In this document: piece by piece, positions 5,660 to 9,452 of the stretch
How positions within the stretch are numbered: the stretch's first letter is position 1
Layout of the letters: each line of letters begins with the position of its first letter
Assembly: GCA_013695335.1 (NCBI GenBank)
Contig: JACDAR010000062.1
Location: 1 to 9,452 of the forward strand
Source of the DNA: Rubrobacter sp.
GTDB lineage: Bacteria > Actinomycetota > Rubrobacteria > Rubrobacterales > Rubrobacteraceae
DNA: 9,452 nucleotides
Reading direction: 5' to 3'
The notes under the pieces: model-generated
Database searches by the model: none
What the model saw: only the letters and a program-made list of their open reading frames with translations
What the model was told of the DNA's origin: nothing
Translations under genes and position numbers: made by a program

Positions 5660-7084
5660 GTGCGCCGTCGAACTATCGTGATCCTGTGCCTGATCGCCGT
5701 CCTGGCGATCCTGGGCGGCACGCTTCTCGCGCTGTCTTTGGGGGAACCTCCACCCGAACCAGCATCGACCGCCACAAAGAACATCTCCACATCACTGCGC
5801 GAAGCAGTCTCTCCACAGGGAATCATGGAGCACGAGCGCCGCTTGCAGGCCATCGCGGATGAGAACGGCGGCAGCCGCGCCGCCGGAACGCCTGGGTACG
5901 ACGCCTCGGCGGAATACGTCGCCAGGACGCTCAAGAATGCCGGTTATCACGTCTCCATCCAGCGGTTCGGGCTGCCGGATCACGGTGAGATCGAGAGCGC
6001 GAACCTGCGACTCACGTCCCCTGAAACCCGGAACTACGAAGAAGGCGTTGACTTCGTCCCGATGGCGTACTCTGGCAGCGGATCGGCGGCTGGGAGAGTC
6101 GTCCCTGTCGACGCGGAGGCGGGATCCACGTCCAGCGGCTGCGAGGCCGGTGACTTCGGCGGTTTCAGCGATGGCGATGTGGCGTTGCTGCGACGCGGCG
6201 CGTGTACGTTCGAGCAGAAAGCCCGCAACGCCGAGGCGGCGGGTGCTTCCGCGGCTTTGATCTTCGACGACGCAACCTCGCGTTCCGAAAGTTTCGCGGG
6301 ATCTCTCGGCGAGCCTGGCACGGGCATCCCAGTATTGGGAACGAGCTCGTCCGCGGGAAATAAATTGCTTGCAGAATCGCATGACGGCGACGCGTGGGTT
6401 CGCGTCTCAGCCAGGAACCTCCCCGGCAGCCGCACCACTACCAACGTCATCGCGGAGACTCGAAACGGCGACGCGGATAACGTGGTGATGGTTGGCGCGC
6501 ATCTCGATTCGGTGTCCGAAGGCCCTGGCATCAACGACAACGGATCCGGCGCCTCCACGATACTGGAGATCGCCGAGCAGATGCACAAGCTGAACGTCCA
6601 CCCACGCAACGAGGTCCGTTTCGCCTTCTGGGGGGCGGAGGAACTTGGCCTGGTCGGGTCCCAGCACTACGTCGAAGGGCTGGATGCGTCCGAACTCGAC
6701 CACATCTCCGCGTATCTGAACTTCGACATGGTCGGCTCGCCCAACCACGTCCGGTTCGTTTATGGCTCAAGGGAGGTGACGGGTGCCTTCGAGGACTACT
6801 TCGCCGCCAGAAAGCTGGGCAGCACGGAGACGCTAAACCTGACGGGACGTTCGGATCACGGGCCGTTCGAAGAAGCTGGCATCCCCGCAGGCGGCCTGTT
6901 CTCCGGCGCAGAGGGCACGAAATCAGCGGATGAGGCCGAATCCTACGGCGGCGAAGCTGGCAAGCCATACGACCCCTGCTACCACGAAGCCTGCGACGAC
7001 GTGGGCAACGTGGACCGCAAAGCCGTGGATGAGATGTCGGACGCGGCAGCCAACGCCGTCGCCATATTCGCCCAGAGGGAGTAA
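5660..7084 (+). CDS. Membrane-anchored or secreted M28 zinc peptidase with PA domain
   Basis: A 474-residue M28 metallopeptidase, probably an aminopeptidase acting outside the cytoplasmic membrane. Basic MRRR is followed by a hydrophobic helix (about 5-27) without a clear AxA cleavage site, so it may be an uncleaved anchor. A PA domain covers about 140-230, with SGCEAGDFGGF and RGACTFEQK. The catalytic domain carries H281 in GAHLDSV, D293 in GINDNGSG, E327 and E328 in FWGAEE, D356 in NFDM and H442 in DPCYHEACD, the expected two-zinc set with E327 as general base. It is an uninterrupted paralog of the gene at 1175-2794, with stretches such as EGPGINDNGSG and VRFAFWGAEE identical in both, but lacks that protein's long C-terminal tail. 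The GTG start at 5660 has no good ribosome site; it was chosen because it gives the basic N-terminus before the hydrophobic helix. The ECF promoter motif is not seen upstream. Confidence 0.93.
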   Translation: MRRRTIVILCLIAVLAILGGTLLALSLGEPPPEPASTATKNISTSLREAVSPQGIMEHERRLQAIADENGGSRAAGTPGYDASAEYVARTLKNAGYHVSIQRFGLPDHGEIESANLRLTSPETRNYEEGVDFVPMAYSGSGSAAGRVVPVDAEAGSTSSGCEAGDFGGFSDGDVALLRRGACTFEQKARNAEAAGASAALIFDDATSRSESFAGSLGEPGTGIPVLGTSSSAGNKLLAESHDGDAWVRVSARNLPGSRTTTNVIAETRNGDADNVVMVGAHLDSVSEGPGINDNGSGASTILEIAEQMHKLNVHPRNEVRFAFWGAEELGLVGSQHYVEGLDASELDHISAYLNFDMVGSPNHVRFVYGSREVTGAFEDYFAARKLGSTETLNLTGRSDHGPFEEAGIPAGGLFSGAEGTKSADEAESYGGEAGKPYDPCYHEACDDVGNVDRKAVDEMSDAAANAVAIFAQRE

Positions 7085-7088
7085 TTTT

Positions 7089-7101
7089 CCGCTTTTAGCG
7101 G
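7089..7101. terminator. Small symmetrical hairpin between convergent genes
   Basis: CCGCT-TTT-AGCGG forms a 5-bp stem in the 24-base gap between the convergent peptidase and VOC genes. It has no T tract in either direction, so it is at most a weak shared terminator. Confidence 0.3.
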
Positions 7102-7108
7102 TGAAACG

Positions 7109-7627
7109 TCAGCCGCTGGATTCTGGCTCGTCCAGCTCGGAGAGGAGGCTACCCACATCAAGGGGACGGGTGACCATCGCCAGTTTGCCATCGCGGTCCA
7201 GGGGCCACGTATCACGCGGCCTGTCCCTGTATAGCTCGATGCCGTTGCCGTCAGGGTCACGCAGGTAAAGCGCTTCTGAGACCCCGTGGTCCGAAGCCCC
7301 GTCTATCGGATAATCCGCATCCACGAGCCATCTCAGGGCCTGGGCGAGATCCCGGCGCTCCGGGTAAAGGATGGCGAGGTGGAACAGCCCGGCCGAGCGC
7401 CTGGGAGCCGGCGGCGCGCCAAGGCTCTCCCAGGTATTCAGACCGATGTGGTGATGGTAGCCACCGGCTGAGAGGAATGCAGCCTCCTCCCCGTACCACT
7501 GCGTGACCTCGAAACCGAGGATGTCGCGGTAGAAACCCAAAGCCCGCTCGATGTTCGCCACCTTCAGGTGAATATGCCCGATGCTGGCCCCCGCGCTTAC
7601 CTTGCGGGGCGTCTTCTTGGTCTCCAT
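7109..7627 (-). CDS. Glyoxalase/bleomycin-resistance/dioxygenase (VOC) family protein
   Basis: A 172-residue single-copy VOC-fold protein. The fold begins with IGHIHLKVANIERALGFYRD and continues with LGFEVTQWYGEEAAFLSAGG, YHHHIGLNTW, GLFHLAILYP and LYLRDPDGNGIELYRDRPRD. Candidate metal ligands are the His of GHIHLKV, the His of LFHLAI and the Glu of GIELY. Sequence style matches the N-terminal half of CatE-like catechol 2,3-dioxygenases, but those usually carry two VOC units and about 280 residues. This protein ends shortly after one unit (LDVGSLLSELDEPESSG), so ring cleavage should not be assumed; substrate unknown. I chose ATG at 7627. A GTG three codons upstream (7636) is an alternative. 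It is convergent with the peptidase and divergent from ilvD. Confidence 0.85.
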   Translation of the reverse strand: METKKTPRKVSAGASIGHIHLKVANIERALGFYRDILGFEVTQWYGEEAAFLSAGGYHHHIGLNTWESLGAPPAPRRSAGLFHLAILYPERRDLAQALRWLVDADYPIDGASDHGVSEALYLRDPDGNGIELYRDRPRDTWPLDRDGKLAMVTRPLDVGSLLSELDEPESSG

Positions 7628-7662
7628 GCCAGCCACCCATCTTTCGGTACCATAGCGTCTTC

Positions 7663-7668
7663 ATTCTA
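7663..7668 (-). promoter_or_regulatory. Candidate -10 element for the VOC gene
   Basis: On the minus strand TAGAAT, the same hexamer as before the DUF2905 gene, lies about 35 bases before the ATG. No clear -35 accompanies it. Confidence 0.3.
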
Positions 7669-7744
7669 TCCCCCGAAACTCGACCTTGAGTGGGGATTTT
7701 CCGTCACGGGGCTTCCGTCATAGCGTGTGGGGATGGGCTTCTCT

Positions 7745-7750
7745 TATACT
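7745..7750 (+). promoter_or_regulatory. Candidate -10 element for ilvD
   Basis: TATACT is a near-consensus -10 in an otherwise GC-rich stretch, 33 bases before the ilvD ATG. The hexamer 17 bases upstream is a poor -35 match. The predicted leader is under 30 bases, leaving no room for a branched-chain amino acid attenuator or T-box. An 8-base direct repeat, TTCCGTCA at 7699-7706 and 7713-7720, lies just upstream. Confidence 0.4.
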
Positions 7751-7783
7751 CTGTATCGACAAACGCACATCGTGGGAGGGCTA

Positions 7784-9452
7784 ATGCAGACTACGGACAC
7801 CAGGCACAAAAGCCGCACCATCCTCGAGGGCCGCGACCGGGCGCCAGCGAGATCCTACCTCCTCGGGATGGGATATTCGGAGGAGGATCTGCACAAGCCC
7901 ATAGTCGGGGTGGCGCACTCCTGGATCGAGACGATGCCGTGCAACTACAACCACCGCAGGCTGGCCAAAAAGGTCAAAGAAGGCGTGCGCGAAGCGGGCG
8001 GCACCCCGATGGAGCTGAACACAATCTCCATCTCGGACGGCATCACCATGGGCACACAGGGGATGAAGACCTCGCTCGTTTCGCGCGAGGTGATAGCGGA
8101 CTCCATCGAGCTCGTCGGGCGCGGGCACATGTTCGACGCTATAGTCACGCTCGTCGGCTGCGACAAGACGCTTCCAGCGGCTGCGATGGCCCACGTCAGG
8201 CTTGGTATACCGGGTCTGATCGTCTACTCAGGCTCCATAGCGCCGGGCCGCTTTCAGAACCGTGACGTGACGATTCAGGACGTGTTCGAGGCAGTGGGCG
8301 CGAACGCGGCTGGCAAGATGTCCGACGCGGACCTTTCTGACATCGAACACCACGCCTGCCCCGGAGCTGGCGCGTGCGGCGGCCAGTTCACCGCGAACAC
8401 CATGGCGATGGTGCTCGAGTTTCTCGGCCTCTCCCCGATGGGTTCGGCCAGCCCACCAGCCCTCGACGGTCGCAAAGACGAAGAATGCGTGGCGGCGGGC
8501 AGGCTCGTGATGAAGCTTCTCGAAAACGGAATGGGCCCGGATAGGATCCTCACCCGGACATCATTCGAGAACGCCATAGCCGCCGGCGCCGCAAGCGGCG
8601 GCTCCACCAACCTGGTTCTGCACCTGCTCGCCATCGCCCGCGAGGCGGGCATCACGCTCGACATAGACGACTTCGACCGCGTTAGCTCGCGCACGCCCAT
8701 CATCGCCGACCTCAAGCCAGGCGGGCGCTTCACAGCCGTTGATCTCGACAGGGCGGGCGGAACCCGCCTGTTTGGCAAACGTCTGCTAGACGCTGACCTT
8801 CTTGATGGAGCCCAGATCACCGTGACGGGTAAGTGCCTCGCCGATGAAGTCGAGTCCGCTGAGGAGACGCCTGGGCAGGAGGTGGTGGTTCCGGTCGAGA
8901 GTCCGCTGCGCGATTCGGGTGGGCTCGTCATCCTCAAAGGCAACCTTGCGCCGGAGGGCTGTGTTGTCAAGGTTGCCGGATACACGCGTCTGGATCACAC
9001 GGGGCCTGCCCGCGTCTTCGATTCAGAGGAGGATGCCATGGAGGCGGTGCAGGCCGAGCGCGTGGTCGCTGGGGATGTGGTTGTAATCCGGAACGAAGGC
9101 CCGAAAGGCGGCCCCGGAATGCGCGAGATGCTAGGCGTCACAGCCGCCATCGTCGGGCAGGGCCTCGGTGAATCGGTAGCCCTCATAACCGACGGTCGCT
9201 TCTCCGGCGCGACCCGCGGCCTGATGGCCGGCCACGTTGCCCCCGAAGCCGCGCATCGTGGCCCGATAGCCGCCCTGCGCGCCGGCGACACCATCACCTT
9301 CGACATCGCGGGCCGCACCCTGAGCGCCGACCTGACGAACGATGAGATCGAAGACCGCCTCAATGACTGGAAGGATCCCCAACCACTCTTCGCCACGGGC
9401 GTGATGGCCAAGTACGCGGCGCTGGTGTCCTCCGCATCCGAGGGCGCAGTCA
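7784..9452 (+). CDS. ilvD: Dihydroxy-acid dehydratase (IlvD), last residues cut by window edge
   Basis: IlvD dehydrates 2,3-dihydroxyisovalerate and 2,3-dihydroxy-3-methylvalerate to the 2-keto acid precursors of valine, leucine and isoleucine, in the cytoplasm. The open frame of 556 codons from ATG 7784 has GGGAGGG at 7774-7780 as ribosome site. Iron-sulfur ligands expected from the family are C53 in MPCNYNH, C126 in GCDKTLP and C198 in CPGAGACGGQFTANTM. K128 next to C126 is the lysine that is carbamylated to bind Mg in this family, and SDGITMG supplies a Mg ligand. The catalytic serine is S474 in DGRFSGATRG. Three single cysteine ligands fit the [2Fe-2S] arrangement described for mycobacterial and plant enzymes, though cluster type cannot be read from sequence. 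Short-form family members are about 555-570 residues, so only the last few residues are missing. It is divergent from the VOC gene and appears monocistronic at its 5' side. Confidence 0.97.
   Translation, partial: MQTTDTRHKSRTILEGRDRAPARSYLLGMGYSEEDLHKPIVGVAHSWIETMPCNYNHRRLAKKVKEGVREAGGTPMELNTISISDGITMGTQGMKTSLVSREVIADSIELVGRGHMFDAIVTLVGCDKTLPAAAMAHVRLGIPGLIVYSGSIAPGRFQNRDVTIQDVFEAVGANAAGKMSDADLSDIEHHACPGAGACGGQFTANTMAMVLEFLGLSPMGSASPPALDGRKDEECVAAGRLVMKLLENGMGPDRILTRTSFENAIAAGAASGGSTNLVLHLLAIAREAGITLDIDDFDRVSSRTPIIADLKPGGRFTAVDLDRAGGTRLFGKRLLDADLLDGAQITVTGKCLADEVESAEETPGQEVVVPVESPLRDSGGLVILKGNLAPEGCVVKVAGYTRLDHTGPARVFDSEEDAMEAVQAERVVAGDVVVIRNEGPKGGPGMREMLGVTAAIVGQGLGESVALITDGRFSGATRGLMAGHVAPEAAHRGPIAALRAGDTITFDIAGRTLSADLTNDEIEDRLNDWKDPQPLFATGVMAKYAALVSSASEGAV

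Noticed and set aside
5742..5767. A third ECF-type promoter inside the second peptidase gene
   Set aside because: GGGAACC is present at 5742-5748, but the position expected for GTTGT holds CATCG and the site is within coding sequence. The copy at 2633-2639 fails the same way.
2930..7084. Peptidases acting as the proteases that release the sigma factor
   Set aside because: M28 enzymes are exopeptidases of the aminopeptidase/carboxypeptidase type and are not known as site-1 or site-2 proteases; proximity alone does not support it.
7690..8265. 191-codon plus-strand frame at the start of ilvD
   Set aside because: It is an out-of-frame reading of ilvD, rich in His/Arg/Gly with no family features.

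Overview
The window is GC-rich bacterial chromosome with dense, mostly short-spaced genes, several GTG starts, Sec/lipoprotein-exported proteins and an ECF sigma factor module. Gene content and protein style (alanine/arginine-rich, DUF2905 next to queA, DUF4349 lipoprotein, anti-sigma-like protein with a cytoplasmic 'ELRDLG...YPRTPDL' segment) suggest an actinobacterium, possibly of the Rubrobacter type. The lineage is an inference from style and was not tested. I saw no tRNA or rRNA gene, CRISPR array, insertion sequence or phage gene.

Layout. (1) 1-995, minus strand: the 5' three quarters of queA (queuosine tRNA modification), running off the left edge, preceded by a small two-helix DUF2905 membrane protein gene 6 bases away. 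(2) 996-1174: divergent intergenic region with a triple GCCAAT array, a hairpin-like palindrome and a likely promoter. (3) 1175-2794, plus: a secreted PA-domain M28 zinc peptidase whose frame is intact except for two in-frame TAG codons, followed by a strong intrinsic terminator. (4) 2885-5602, plus: an ECF sigma factor, an overlapping single-pass membrane protein that is probably its anti-sigma factor, then a DUF4349 lipoprotein. The sigma gene and the lipoprotein gene are each preceded by the same bipartite motif, GGGAACC-N14-GTTGTA, with identical spacing. This looks like an autoregulated ECF promoter and a second regulon member. (5) 5660-7084, plus: a second, intact, membrane-anchored M28 peptidase paralogous to the interrupted one, separated from the lipoprotein gene by a perfect 12-bp hairpin. 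(6) 7109-7627, minus: a single-domain glyoxalase/VOC protein, convergent with the peptidase. (7) 7784-9452, plus: ilvD (dihydroxy-acid dehydratase, branched-chain amino acid synthesis), cut by the right edge only a few residues from its expected end.

How it fits together. The centre is a cell-envelope module: sigma factor, membrane-bound regulator with an outer domain, and surface lipoprotein, bracketed by two exported metallopeptidases. The shared promoter motif ties the lipoprotein to the sigma factor. No such motif was found ahead of either peptidase, so their link to the module is positional only. The flanking genes (queA, VOC, ilvD) are ordinary housekeeping or metabolic genes. The two points most worth following up are the duplicated ECF promoter and the two TAG codons in an otherwise well-preserved peptidase gene.
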